Shown: in pieces, positions 9,601 to 18,418 of the stretch
Layout of the letters: every line of letters begins with the position of its first letter
Position numbering within the stretch: position 1 is the stretch's first letter
Assembly (NCBI RefSeq): GCF_004297405.1
Contig: NZ_SCVC01000034.1
Span: 1 to 64,000 of the forward strand
From: Reyranella sp.
GTDB lineage: Bacteria; Pseudomonadota; Alphaproteobacteria; Reyranellales; Reyranellaceae
Direction of reading: 5' to 3'
Length of the DNA stretch: 64,000 nt
Position numbers and translations under genes: made by a program
The notes under the pieces: generated by a model
Database searches by the model: none
The model's input: the letters and a program-made list of their open reading frames with translations, nothing else
Told to the model about the DNA's origin: nothing

Positions 9601-9883
9601 TCACGGTGACCGACTTCATCTCGACCATGCTGGCGTTCTTGGAGCCCGGCACATTGGAGAACTTCACGCCGGTAACGGAGACGGTTGGCGTCGGCAGAAT
9701 CGACAGCGAGATCGGACCGTCGATCACAAGGTCGCGGCCGGTCATGGCCTTCACCTCCGACACGATCATCGGCTTGTATGAATTGACGTCGATGAAAAGG
9801 GGCGCCGCTACCAGCGCCACGACGACCAGACCGACTACGCTGCCGCCACCAATCAGGAGTTTCTTGCTCAGGCTCGAGGGCAT
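6632..9883 (-). CDS. AsmA family inner-membrane/periplasmic protein
   Basis: A 1083-residue protein with one N-terminal membrane segment (LLIGGGSVVGLVVVALVAAP) and a very long beta-rich periplasmic body. The N-terminal AsmA signature follows the anchor (DLVIDGPISLSILPTPTVSV), and the C-terminal AsmA domain ends near TINFIIAEDPSAPYLITTARG. Two Pro/Ala-rich linkers occur near residues 345-375 and 530-550. Large AsmA-like proteins are thought to act as lipid-transfer bridges between membranes; that role is inference from the family. The ATG at 9883 is chosen because AGGAGA sits seven bases upstream; a TTG at 9898 is in frame but worse. Confidence 0.88.
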   Translation of the reverse strand: MPSSLSKKLLIGGGSVVGLVVVALVAAPLFIDVNSYKPMIVSEVKAMTGRDLVIDGPISLSILPTPTVSVTGVKFSNVPGSKNASMVEMKSVTVKPSLLGLLAGNIEVSEVTLIEPKIVLEINAEGKPNWEFAPSVAEAKPVAPKPASPKPLSLGRLTIDNGTLIFSDSKAGISVVADKANFSASVGSIDGPYTLAGGADINGSPLELDLAVGSKGSNGHNTDLTLQAGGGKLTFKGTLSELGPAAKVAGVASVATDSLTGFVGTLIKLTGQPEPALPPLLAGKFVFDGAIEASQMAFAAKDFKMTLGQDSGSGSLAVVLKPSLAVEGKIAIPKLDLDRWLAAAARPSAPAASPPPAAPPAGNRPATPPAASGGSVLGDITAKLALDVGEIVYNKKTVRNAVLELDARGGAVAVPKLSATLPGDMVLQAKSTMTGDAAKPRVTGEFSLVGPKLRETLGWLEVDTSSVPATKLQKLSLKGRMASSGGNVQVSDAVFELDDLKGSGGVVVTFGVPLSIVTNLNIDTLDLDSFLVPAAAQKPAASASPAATPPAASAQLAVAGPSIGLKAKVAKLVYNKETIQGVDVDVALQGSTLRLNDVKVSNMGGGRLAVRGTVANYSAPQPRPDIAFNFEAPDMGRVLKVVGATGPSDLGAVSASGGVAGTIEQLTLRELTVNAVGQNVKASGTLALPGAAKGAPQSAAYKGTVVLNGQAIEGSIDARLTGRPVINADLRANVLDLDKLGGSGGGGGAARAPARGQQAAAKPIDTAPLRSVDGSLKLSAGTLTSGSLRIGNADLAATLKDGVLTVQHFKGALYGGSLAMAGTVNASKPALAFDFKGDANNLIIGEMLRSTSGSNQFGGAVKVTIDGKVNASGLSIRGGGTTADQIKASMAGGTQLSGHIFVGADKTLQMLGTAATGAAGGVIDQALGNVLGAVGQRGGVGVGNLLNAISLVLNRFVNHDSPIAGQIDVAGGVLTDKGLTVQGNRATARISTRTNLGNSTTDTTINFIIAEDPSAPYLITTARGSTSSPSLNVVRGTAKDPPGMASTLPGASNILPGGQQQQPAGQPSRSPIPNIPLPNIFGR

Positions 9884-9964
9884 GGGATTCTCCTGCAATC
9901 CGACTCGAGGCGAACACTAGCGCATCGCCCGTACACACGGCATAGAGAAATCGGAGCTTCTCAC

Positions 9965-10156
9965 ATGACCGAGATCGTCAACCTGCAACGCGCGCGCAAG
10001 GAACGAGCGCGACGGGAACGCGAGGCACAAGCCGACGCGAACCGCCGTCGCTTCGGCCGCACCAAAGCCGAGAAGACGGCCGATCGCGACGCCGAAAGCC
10101 GGGCAACGCGCGCACTCGACAACAAGCGCCTCGAAGATCCTGAAAAGGAAGGCTGA
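9965..10156 (+). CDS. DUF4169 small basic protein
   Basis: The 63-residue, very basic protein begins MTEIVNLQRARKERARRE and contains NRRRFGRTKAEK, both hallmarks of DUF4169. It is predicted to be one long charged helix. Function is unknown; the family is largely restricted to alphaproteobacteria. It is divergent from the AsmA gene and converges on the HxlR regulator. Confidence 0.8.
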   Translation: MTEIVNLQRARKERARREREAQADANRRRFGRTKAEKTADRDAESRATRALDNKRLEDPEKEG

Positions 10157-10168
10157 GCGCGGCTCAGC
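10152..10168. terminator. Hairpin between convergent DUF4169 and HxlR genes
   Basis: GCTGAGC at 10152-10158 and GCTCAGC at 10162-10168 form a perfect seven-base stem with a three-base loop, spanning both stop codons. There is no T-run, so it may only slow or block convergent transcription. Confidence 0.3.
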
Positions 10169-10670
10169 GCGGCGTCTTGTTGAGAGCGAGACGCTCGAAG
10201 AACGAACGGGTGTTCTGATCGGCCCCCGGCCCGGCAACGGCGCGCACGTTGGTGAGCTCGATCCGTCGGCCGGTGTCGGCATCGATCAGCACCGGATCCA
10301 GCGGACGCCCGTCGCCCCGATCGACCAGATCCATCGGCTTGCCGCTGCGGGCTGCCGAACCGTAGCGGTCGCCCCATTGCTTCAAGCCGACGATCACCGT
10401 GAAAAGTGCGGCACCCTTGTCGGTCAGGCGGTACTCATGGCGCAGCGGTCGTTGACGGTAGGCGGTCTTGCGAAACACGCCGGCCTCGACGAGTTTTTTG
10501 AGCCGTGCCGTCAGCACGTTGCGTGCAATACCGAGATTCTCCTGGAAATCGTCAAACCGCCGCACGCCGTAAAAGGCATCGCGCACGATCAGCAGCGTCC
10601 ATGGTTCACCCACAACGTCGAGCGCCGAGGCGATCGAACAGTTCATCTGCTCGTAGGATGTGCGCCGCAT
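10164..10670 (-). CDS. HxlR family winged-helix transcriptional regulator
   Basis: The protein has about 168 residues. MNCSIASALDVVGEPWTLLIVRDAF is followed by the recognition region RRFDDFQENLGIARNVLTARLKKL and the wing YRLTDKGAALF, the standard HxlR (MarR-like) fold. Cys11, near the N-terminus, is at a position where redox- or electrophile-sensing HxlR members carry a cysteine; sensing is inference. The tail continues about 50 residues past the DNA-binding domain. ATG 10670 is preferred over TTG 10676. It is 62 bases upstream of nhaA's stop and does not obviously control it. Confidence 0.85.
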   Translation of the reverse strand: MRRTSYEQMNCSIASALDVVGEPWTLLIVRDAFYGVRRFDDFQENLGIARNVLTARLKKLVEAGVFRKTAYRQRPLRHEYRLTDKGAALFTVIVGLKQWGDRYGSAARSGKPMDLVDRGDGRPLDPVLIDADTGRRIELTNVRAVAGPGADQNTRSFFERLALNKTPR

Positions 10671-10731
10671 CGGCAAAGTATAGGGCCGAAGGCGCAGCGT
10701 GCAATCTGCCCCGCCGCGCAGACCTGAGGCG

Positions 10732-11895
10732 CTATCGATGCTTGCCCAGCCGCAACACGAGATAGCCGACCACGGCCGAAAGCACTGACCCTGCCAGCAC
10801 GCCCAGCCGGACTTCGGCCTCGTAGCGGGGATCGTGGAAGGCGAGCGTGCCGATGAACAAGCTCATGGTGAACCCGATACCGCCCAGGATGGCGACGCCG
10901 TAGAGCGTGCGCCATGACCCACCGGCCGGCATGGCCGCCACACCGGACAGGATCAACAGGCCGGCCCCCAGTACGATGCCGATCTGTTTGCCGACGAACA
11001 GGCCGGCCAGGATACCGAGCGGCACGGGCTCGATCAGGCTGGTGAGCGACAGGTCGGAAAGCGACAGGCCTGCATTGGCGAAGGCGAAGACCGGCATGAT
11101 CAACCAGGCCGACCACGGCTTCAGCGCATGTTCGAGATGGATCGCCGGCCGCTTGTCGTCGGCGACTCCCGGGACTTTGAGCGGGATGAACATTGCCAAC
11201 GCGACGCCGGCCAGGGTGGCATGCACGCCCGACTGCAACACCGACACCCAAAGGACCGCGCCCACCACGGCATAGGGTCCGATACGTCGCACCCCCAGGG
11301 CATTGAGAATGGCGAGGACGGCGATGCAAAGGGCAGCAACGGCCAACGCCTCGGTCGAGAGCTGGTTGGTGTAGAAGACAGCGATCACCACGATGGCACC
11401 AAGATCGTCGACGATCGCGAGCGTCGTGAGGAAGACCTTCAGGGCCAGCGGCACGCGGCTGCCGAGGGCAGCCAGCACCCCCAGCGAAAAGGCGATGTCG
11501 GTAGCGGCGGGGATGGCCCAGCCGTGTAATGCGACCGGATCGTTCCAGTTGATCGCAGCGTAGATGAGGGCGGGAACAGCCATGCCCCCCAGCGCGCCGG
11601 CGATCGGCAGGGCAACCTGCGACGGCCGTGACAATTCTCCCTCGACCACCTCGCGCTTGATCTCCAGACCGACGAGCAGGAAGAACACGGCCATCAGGCC
11701 GTCGTTGATCCACAGCAGCAGCGGCTTGCTGAGGCCGATCTGCCCATAGGACAGGGTGAGCTTCTCGCTGAGCAGCGTCTTGATGGAACCATCGAGGGGC
11801 GAATTGGCCAGCACCAGCGCCAGGACGGCCGCTCCCAGAAGCGGCACGGCGGACGCCGCTTCGCTGTCCATGAAAGATTTGAGCCTGCCCGCCAT
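10732..11895 (-). CDS. nhaA: Na+/H+ antiporter NhaA
   Basis: Inner-membrane antiporter for sodium and pH homeostasis, 387 residues with about twelve membrane helices. The transport-site aspartates occur in IVDDLGAIVVIAVFYT, corresponding to Asp163/Asp164 of the E. coli protein, and LLVGLEIKREVVEGEL is the conserved helix 2-3 loop. ATG 11895 has a GGGGGA stretch upstream; GTG 11910 is an alternative. A terminator at 11918-11945 separates it from the BI-1 gene, so it probably has its own promoter in a very short space. Confidence 0.93.
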   Translation of the reverse strand: MAGRLKSFMDSEAASAVPLLGAAVLALVLANSPLDGSIKTLLSEKLTLSYGQIGLSKPLLLWINDGLMAVFFLLVGLEIKREVVEGELSRPSQVALPIAGALGGMAVPALIYAAINWNDPVALHGWAIPAATDIAFSLGVLAALGSRVPLALKVFLTTLAIVDDLGAIVVIAVFYTNQLSTEALAVAALCIAVLAILNALGVRRIGPYAVVGAVLWVSVLQSGVHATLAGVALAMFIPLKVPGVADDKRPAIHLEHALKPWSAWLIMPVFAFANAGLSLSDLSLTSLIEPVPLGILAGLFVGKQIGIVLGAGLLILSGVAAMPAGGSWRTLYGVAILGGIGFTMSLFIGTLAFHDPRYEAEVRLGVLAGSVLSAVVGYLVLRLGKHR

Positions 11896-11917
11896 CGGTG
11901 CGTCCCCCACAAAGCAA

Positions 11918-11945
11918 AACGCCCGGGTCTTTCGACCCGGGCGTT
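11918..11945 (-). terminator. Rho-independent terminator of the BI-1 gene
   Basis: A perfect 12-base stem (AACGCCCGGGTC / GACCCGGGCGTT) has a four-base loop. Read on the minus strand it is followed by TTTTGCTTTG. It sits 27 bases past the BI-1 stop codon and just before the nhaA start, isolating the two genes. Confidence 0.85.
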
Positions 11946-11971
11946 CCTTGAACTGTCTCTCTAGGCCAGGG

Positions 11972-12715
11972 CTAGTCGCGGTTCTGACCCATAAAGCTCA
12001 TGAGGAACTGGAACAGGTTCACGAAGTCGAGGTACAGGCTCAGCGCACCGAAGATGGCGACCTTCTCCTGCACGTCCGTGCCCCAGGCCTCGGCATACTG
12101 CTCCTTGATCCTCTGGGTGTCGTAGGCGATCAGGCCCGAGAAGATCAGTACGCCAGCGGCCGAGATGATGAAGCTCATCGTGCCCGACGGCCAGATCATG
12201 TTGACGAGGCCGGCCAGGATCAGGCCGATCACGCCCATGAACAGGAACTTGCCGAACGCCGAGAGGTCACGCTTCGTCGTGTAGCCATAGAGGCTCAGCG
12301 CGCCGAAGGCGGCGGCCGTCACGAAGAAGGTGCGCGCGACCGAGGCGCCCGTGTAGCGGAACAGCAGCAGCGACAGGCTCACGCCCATCAGTGCCGTGAC
12401 CGCCCAGTAGACGGCCTGTACCGCACCCGTGCTCATCTGCGCCGCGCGGAACGACGTCAGCAGCAGCAAGCCCAGCGGCGCGAAGATCGCGATCCAGCCC
12501 AGGATGTTCAGACCGACGACGCGGCCTGCCTGCACCTGGAAGAACAAGCCCGCCAATGCCGGCGAGCTGAACAGTGCGAAGGCAACGATGCCCGAGAGAG
12601 CAAGGCCGGACGCCATGTAGTTGTACACGCGCACCATATGGGCGCGTAGACCGACGTCGAACGACGCCTGGTCGGCAACTGTGCCGGCACGGTTGAAGGT
12701 GTCGAAGTTTGCCAT
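11972..12715 (-). CDS. Bax inhibitor-1/YccA family membrane protein
   Basis: A 247-residue protein with seven predicted membrane helices and the BI-1 end motif (LYLDFVNLFQFLM, then a short polar tail). AYDTQRIKEQYAE near the C-terminus is the conserved pH-sensing/calcium-leak region of the family. Bacterial members act in membrane stress and ion leak and are linked to FtsH; the exact role is not known. It is monocistronic, ended by a strong terminator. A GC-rich upstream region of about 130 bases holds no other gene. Confidence 0.9.
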   Translation of the reverse strand: MANFDTFNRAGTVADQASFDVGLRAHMVRVYNYMASGLALSGIVAFALFSSPALAGLFFQVQAGRVVGLNILGWIAIFAPLGLLLLTSFRAAQMSTGAVQAVYWAVTALMGVSLSLLLFRYTGASVARTFFVTAAAFGALSLYGYTTKRDLSAFGKFLFMGVIGLILAGLVNMIWPSGTMSFIISAAGVLIFSGLIAYDTQRIKEQYAEAWGTDVQEKVAIFGALSLYLDFVNLFQFLMSFMGQNRD

Positions 12716-12850
12716 TTGAATTCAGCCTCCAAGGGGGCCTCGTTTTGCCGAGCCCCTTCGCCGGGTAATTTGGGGTTACAGCTCGACTGAATCAATAGGG
12801 ATTCGCGCACGCGAGATTGCGATTTCGCGCACCACGGAGAACTATTTGCG

Positions 12851-15367
12851 TCACTCGTTACGCAACAAGGCCAGCGGCCGCTGCCGCAAGGCTGCCAAAG
12901 TACCCACCAGACCGAACGCCAGGGTGAGCGCCATGGCTCCCAGCGCGACGGCGATGGCCACCGTTGGCAGGAACGTCCAATCCAGGTTCATCAAGCGACG
13001 CACGACGAGGTAAGCGCCCAAGGTGCCGACGCCCAGGGCCGCGATCGCCGTCGCAAGGCCAAGGGCTGCAAACTCCCAGGCGAAGATGCCAGCGATGCGG
13101 CTGCGGGTGGCGCCCAGGACCTTCATGACCACCGCCTCGTGTACGCGCCGCCGCTGGGTTGCCAGCATGGCGCCCGCCAGCACCAGCACGCCGGCCAGGA
13201 TGCTGAGAAATCCGATGACGCGACTGGCGAGGCCGATATTGCCCAGCACGCTCGCTGCCGTCTCGATGGCGTCGCGGATGCGCACCACGGTGACGTTGGG
13301 GAACTTGTCCGTTATCGCCTTGAAGATCGCCTCTTCCGCCTCGGGGGTGGACTTCACCGTAGCGAGGAAGGTGTGCGGCGCCTTGTCGAGCGTGCCCGGC
13401 GAATAGACGAACACGAAATTGATGGCGAGCGTCGTCCATTCGATGCGCCGCAGCGAGGCGATCTTGGCCTCGATGTCGCGACCGAGCACGTTCACCGTGA
13501 TCGTGTCGCCGAGCCCGATGCCGAATTGTCGCGCGAGGTTCTCGTCGAAGGAGATGAGCTGCGGGCCGCGATAGTCGGCCGGCCACCATTCGCCCGCGAC
13601 GATGCGAGAACCCTCCGGCGGTGTTGCCGAATAGGTGACGCCACGATCGCCTTCGACCGCCCAGCGCGCGTCGGACGGCACGGCGATCTCGCTCACCGGC
13701 TTGCCACCGATCTTGACGATGCGGCCGCGCAGCGACGGTACCTTGTCCAACGGCCCGGCGCCCGGAATGGCCGCAATGGCCTTCTCGAAATCCGCCATCT
13801 GGCTCGACTGGATATCGACAAAGAAGAAGGCCGGCGCGTCGTTCGGGATGCGCTTTGTGATTTGTTCACGCAGATTGCCTTCGATCAGCGCTGTCGCCAC
13901 CAGCACGGTGAGGCCGAGGCCCAGCGAGAGCATGACGATCGGCGTCGGCGCACCGGGACGATGCAGATTGGCGAGCGCCAGTCGCAGCGCGGCGAGCTTG
14001 GGCTTGCCGACCCGGGCGGCAGCCATCATCAGGAGCCGCGCCAGCAGCGGGAAGGCAATGAAGGCGCCGATCGCCCCCAGGACGAAGTAGGCCGCGATCC
14101 GCCGGCTGTCGGCGGTGAAGATGGTGAAGGCCGCGAGCGCCAGGGCAGCGACACCGATCAGCAGCACATCACGCCAGGCGAGCCTGCCCTCCTCCACCAC
14201 GGCGCCGCGCATCAAGGTGGCGGCCGGAACGCCACGGGCGCGCACCAGCGGCACCAGGGCGAAGAGCAACGAGACCAACAGACCGAAACCCGCCGCCGTC
14301 GCCAGCGGACCGGCATAGAGCGCGACCCGCGCGCGCACCGGCAGGACATCGGCGATCAACGACTGGGCGACAAAGGGCAGCGCAGCACCGACAACGAGCC
14401 CGATGACGACGCCAATGGTGGCCAGCGCGGCGAGTTGCAGGAAATAGGTCGTGAAGACCAGCCGCTCCGGCGCACCCAGGCACTTGAAGGTAGCGATGGT
14501 GCGCAGGCGCCCAGCCAGGAAGCTCGAGATCGCATTGCCGACACCGACGCCGCCCACCAGCAACGAGGCAAGTCCGATCAGGCCGATGAACTGGGTCAGC
14601 CGATCAAGCCAGAAGCGGATGCCGCCGCCCGCCTCGTCGAGCCCGCGCACCCGCCAGCCGGCGTCCGGGAAGCGTGCCTTGAGCGCGTCGATGGTGGCAC
14701 GGTCGGATCGACCTGGCGGCAGGCTGAGCCGGTATTCCCAGTTGAGCAGACTGCCAGGCTGCACCAGCCCCGATTCGACCACTGCGTCGAAGGGGATCAT
14801 CACCCGCGGCCCGAGGCTCGCGAAGGCGTTGAGACCACGGTCAGGCTCGCGGGCAATAATTCCGCGCACCTCGACCGCGACCTCGCCGATGCGCAGCATG
14901 TCGCCCGGCGCCATGTTCATGCGGCGGAGCGCGGACTCCTCGACCACGGCGCCCCAGATGCCGCCTCGCTTGGCGAGCGCATCGCCCAGCGTGCCGCCAT
15001 CCTGCAGCTCGACCACGCCATAGAGCGGATAGGCGGGCTCGACCGCCTTGAGCTGTACGAGGGTCGGCTTGCCGTCGGCCTTTGTCGGGCGCGCCATGGC
15101 GCGACTGTCGATCCAGCGCACGAACCGGCCCTGCTCGCGCATGAAGGCCATCTGCTCCGGAGTGGCTTCGCGATAGAGGATCGAGATCGCCACGTCGCCG
15201 CCCATGATCTCGCGGGCATCGGCGCGCAATCCTTCCTCGACGGCGCGGCTGAACGACAGGATCGCCGCAATCGCCGCCACACCCAACGCCAGACAGGCGA
15301 TGAACAGGCGAAAGCCGCCAAGGCCGCTTCGCATCTCGCGGCGGGCGAGTCGCAGCGCCAGGCTCAT
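12851..15367 (-). CDS. ABC transporter permease, FtsX-like (YbbP type)
   Basis: An 838-residue inner-membrane permease with an N-terminal helix, a large periplasmic domain, and two FtsX/MacB-like four-helix domains (around residues 250-400 and 700-830), the length typical of YbbP. It ends RQRPLALLRNE. It works with the ATPase encoded directly upstream on the same strand (10-base gap) and is next to a divergent TesA-like esterase, the classic ybbA-ybbP-tesA neighbourhood. Substrate is unknown; lipid or lipoprotein handling is the usual inference. Confidence 0.9.
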   Translation of the reverse strand: MSLALRLARREMRSGLGGFRLFIACLALGVAAIAAILSFSRAVEEGLRADAREIMGGDVAISILYREATPEQMAFMREQGRFVRWIDSRAMARPTKADGKPTLVQLKAVEPAYPLYGVVELQDGGTLGDALAKRGGIWGAVVEESALRRMNMAPGDMLRIGEVAVEVRGIIAREPDRGLNAFASLGPRVMIPFDAVVESGLVQPGSLLNWEYRLSLPPGRSDRATIDALKARFPDAGWRVRGLDEAGGGIRFWLDRLTQFIGLIGLASLLVGGVGVGNAISSFLAGRLRTIATFKCLGAPERLVFTTYFLQLAALATIGVVIGLVVGAALPFVAQSLIADVLPVRARVALYAGPLATAAGFGLLVSLLFALVPLVRARGVPAATLMRGAVVEEGRLAWRDVLLIGVAALALAAFTIFTADSRRIAAYFVLGAIGAFIAFPLLARLLMMAAARVGKPKLAALRLALANLHRPGAPTPIVMLSLGLGLTVLVATALIEGNLREQITKRIPNDAPAFFFVDIQSSQMADFEKAIAAIPGAGPLDKVPSLRGRIVKIGGKPVSEIAVPSDARWAVEGDRGVTYSATPPEGSRIVAGEWWPADYRGPQLISFDENLARQFGIGLGDTITVNVLGRDIEAKIASLRRIEWTTLAINFVFVYSPGTLDKAPHTFLATVKSTPEAEEAIFKAITDKFPNVTVVRIRDAIETAASVLGNIGLASRVIGFLSILAGVLVLAGAMLATQRRRVHEAVVMKVLGATRSRIAGIFAWEFAALGLATAIAALGVGTLGAYLVVRRLMNLDWTFLPTVAIAVALGAMALTLAFGLVGTLAALRQRPLALLRNE

Positions 15368-15377
15368 ATCGGGAATC

Positions 15378-16091
<714 letters not shown>

Positions 16092-16124
16092 GCAGGCTCC
16101 TGGGACGGAAAAGCAGGCGGAACG

Positions 16125-16835
16125 ATGAAACTGCAGACTGCATATGGTCGTTTTGCGGCGACGGTCAATTCACGGACGGTCAATTCACGGATCGTGGCGT
16201 TTTTGGTGTTCCTGTTGTGCTTCGCTGCCTTGCCGGCCTCTGCACAAACCGGACCAGTCAAACTCGCCATCCTGGGAGACAGCCTTGCGGCAGGCTATGG
16301 GCTCAGCCCCGCCCAGGCCTTTCCGGCCCGGCTCGACGCGGCGCTAAAGGGCCAGGGCCGTAACGTCACCATCATCAATCATGGTGTATCGGGCGACACG
16401 ACGGCCGGCGGGCTGGAGCGCATCGACTGGATGATGGCCGACAAGCCCGACATCGTGCTGGTCGAACTCGGCGGCAATGACGGGCTGCGCGCTCTCGATC
16501 CCGCCGCCACCGAGCGCAACCTCGATGCCATCGTCACCAAGCTCAAGGCTGCAGGCGCTACCGTGTGGCTGGCCGGCATGCTGGCGCCGCGCAACTTCGG
16601 TCCCGAATACGCCAAAGCCTTCGACGGCATCTTCAAGACAGTCGCCGACAAGCATGGCGTCCCGCTCTACGCCTTCTTCCTCGACGGCGTGGCGCAGGAC
16701 CCCGCCCTCAATCAGGCCGACGGCATCCATCCCAACGCCAAGGGCGTCGACATCATCGTCGAACGCATCCTGCCTTTCGTGACCAAGAACCTCGACGATT
16801 ATGCCACGTCTGTTCGCCGCTCTGCCCGTCCCTGA
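16125..16835 (+). CDS. Arylesterase, SGNH/GDSL hydrolase (TesA-like)
   Basis: The 236-residue protein has an N-terminal signal (hydrophobic FLVFLLCFAALPASA ahead of QTG), so it is periplasmic. Catalytic blocks are clear: GDSL in AILGDSLAAGYGL (Ser), GGNDGLR (block III) and DGIHPNAKG (Asp and His). TesA-type enzymes hydrolyse thioesters, aryl esters and lysophospholipids. The signal region carries a perfect 15-base tandem duplication that repeats five residues (TVNSR). The last 35 bases overlap thpR. It is divergent from the YbbA/YbbP ABC pair, its usual neighbour. Confidence 0.92.
   Translation: MKLQTAYGRFAATVNSRTVNSRIVAFLVFLLCFAALPASAQTGPVKLAILGDSLAAGYGLSPAQAFPARLDAALKGQGRNVTIINHGVSGDTTAGGLERIDWMMADKPDIVLVELGGNDGLRALDPAATERNLDAIVTKLKAAGATVWLAGMLAPRNFGPEYAKAFDGIFKTVADKHGVPLYAFFLDGVAQDPALNQADGIHPNAKGVDIIVERILPFVTKNLDDYATSVRRSARP
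16161..16190. repeat. 15-base perfect tandem duplication in the arylesterase signal-peptide region
   Basis: ACGGTCAATTCACGG is present twice head to tail, at 16161-16175 and 16176-16190. It is in frame and duplicates TVNSR just before the hydrophobic core, lengthening the n-region without disrupting the signal peptide. Confidence 0.9.
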
Positions 16836-17346
16836 GGAAGTCGCCGACGAACTCTCGGCCCTGCAGTCGGGCGTGCCCGATGCGCGCTGGGTGCTGCCGG
16901 AAAATTTCCACGTGACCCTTTGCTTCGCGGGCGAAGTGCAAGGCAGCACGATGCGCGACCTCGAAGAGGAGCTGTCGGACATCGCCGGCCCGCCCTTCTC
17001 CGTGGCCATCGCCGGCGTCGAGCAGTTCAGCAGCGGCAAGCAACCGCGCGCCCTGGTCGCCACCGTGGAGCGCAGCGACCGGCTCGATTGGCTGCAACAG
17101 AAAGTGTCGACCGTGGCGCGCAACTGCGGCATCGAGGTCGAGCGCCGCAAGTTCCGCCCGCACGTCACCCTCGCCCGCTTCTCGAGCAACGCCGAGACCG
17201 GCCATCACCTCGCCCAGTTCATGGCGAGCAACGGCACCCTGCGGGCCGGTCCCTGGATTGCCGAGCACTTTTCGCTCTATTCCAGCCGGACCGGCCGCAA
17301 TGGTTCGATCTACACCGAAGAAGCGAGCTATCCGCTGACGTTCTGA
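16801..17346 (+). CDS. thpR: RNA 2',3'-cyclic phosphodiesterase (2'-5' RNA ligase family)
   Basis: The 181-residue 2H phosphoesterase has the two HxT motifs in HVTLCFAG (about residue 38) and HVTLARF (about residue 121). It opens cyclic phosphates on RNA ends, and the family can also join 2'-5' linked tRNA halves in vitro. The start lies 35 bases inside the arylesterase gene, so translation is probably coupled. It converges on the phosphotriesterase homologue. Confidence 0.9.
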   Translation: MPRLFAALPVPEEVADELSALQSGVPDARWVLPENFHVTLCFAGEVQGSTMRDLEEELSDIAGPPFSVAIAGVEQFSSGKQPRALVATVERSDRLDWLQQKVSTVARNCGIEVERRKFRPHVTLARFSSNAETGHHLAQFMASNGTLRAGPWIAEHFSLYSSRTGRNGSIYTEEASYPLTF

Positions 17347-17354
17347 GCCAGCGG

Positions 17355-18398
17355 CTAGACGAAGGTGAGCAACCGCCTCGGATTGTGCACCAGGATGGCG
17401 TCGATCTCGTCTTCGCTGTAGCCACGCCGCGTCATCATCGGCACGACGTTGCGGAAGATGTGGCCGTAGCCATGGCCGCCAAAGCTTGCGAGCCGGGTGC
17501 GGTAGCAGATGTCGTGGCTGATCACGACGCGTTCGAGATGGCCCGCGGTAATCAGCGCCCGGATCAACCGGAGCCGCGTCGCGTCGTTGGGCATGTCGAT
17601 GTCGGAGAGGCCGTAGTAGCTCGCCTCCTGCCCGAACAGGTCGAACTCGACCGTGACGCCGGTGTCGGCGAGTTTCAGTAGGCGTGGCTCATCGAAGACC
17701 GTGCGGTCGATGTGGCTGATGACGATGCGTTCCGTCGGAAAGCCGGCTGCCTTGGCGAAGTCGGCGACTTCCTGCGGCTGGTCGGGGTCACGGCCGGGAT
17801 GAACGTTGATCGCCGCGCCCGTTTCCTGTGCGGCGACGAACGCCGCCTGCATCACCCGCTTCTCGGTATCGGTCCATGGCGCCTGGCAGCCGATCTCGCC
17901 GATCATGCCGGCGCGCACTTCGGTGCCCCAGGCACCGTCGAGGATCTGGCTGATCATCTCGGCGGCGAAATCGTCGGCCGTGCGGTGGTGGTTCTTTGGA
18001 TCCTGGTAGTCGTTGACGTAGTAGCCGCAGCCCATGATGAGGTGCACGCCGGTGCCGGCGGCAATGCGCTGCAGGCCCCTGGGATCGGGCGAAAGGCCGC
18101 CGCAGGTCAGCTCGACGATGGCGTCGCCACCGTCGTGCTTCATCATCGCCACCTCGCGCGTGGCGATATCCTCGAGATCGAGCATGTACTTGCGGCCGGA
18201 GCGCTTCAGCCCATGGCCGTAGTTCATCTGCCAGACATTCTCGAGCGTAATCTCGGGGCCGAGATCGTTGTCGGAGCGCGTGCCGGGCGGACGGATGTCG
18301 CAGAGCACATGCTCGTGCATCAGCGTCCGGCCGAGCGCCTCGGGCTCGATGAGCCCGAGGACGGTCTGGATCTTTCCCTTGAGGTCCTTGCGAGTCAT
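17355..18398 (-). CDS. Phosphotriesterase-family metal-dependent hydrolase
   Basis: A 347-residue TIM-barrel amidohydrolase. Metal ligands are visible as HEH in LMHEHVLCD, a Glu in MIGEIGCQ (at the bridging-ligand position that is a carboxylated Lys in classical phosphotriesterase), His in INVHPGRD and VISHID, and the late Asp in VISHDICYRT. The Glu bridge places it with phosphotriesterase homology proteins and lactonase-like enzymes, not with true organophosphate hydrolases. It follows a Bug binding-protein gene by 20 bases, suggesting one operon for uptake and hydrolysis of an ester, lactone or amide. Confidence 0.85.
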   Translation of the reverse strand: MTRKDLKGKIQTVLGLIEPEALGRTLMHEHVLCDIRPPGTRSDNDLGPEITLENVWQMNYGHGLKRSGRKYMLDLEDIATREVAMMKHDGGDAIVELTCGGLSPDPRGLQRIAAGTGVHLIMGCGYYVNDYQDPKNHHRTADDFAAEMISQILDGAWGTEVRAGMIGEIGCQAPWTDTEKRVMQAAFVAAQETGAAINVHPGRDPDQPQEVADFAKAAGFPTERIVISHIDRTVFDEPRLLKLADTGVTVEFDLFGQEASYYGLSDIDMPNDATRLRLIRALITAGHLERVVISHDICYRTRLASFGGHGYGHIFRNVVPMMTRRGYSEDEIDAILVHNPRRLLTFV

Positions 18399-18418
18399 CT
18401 AACGATCACTTCGTTCGG

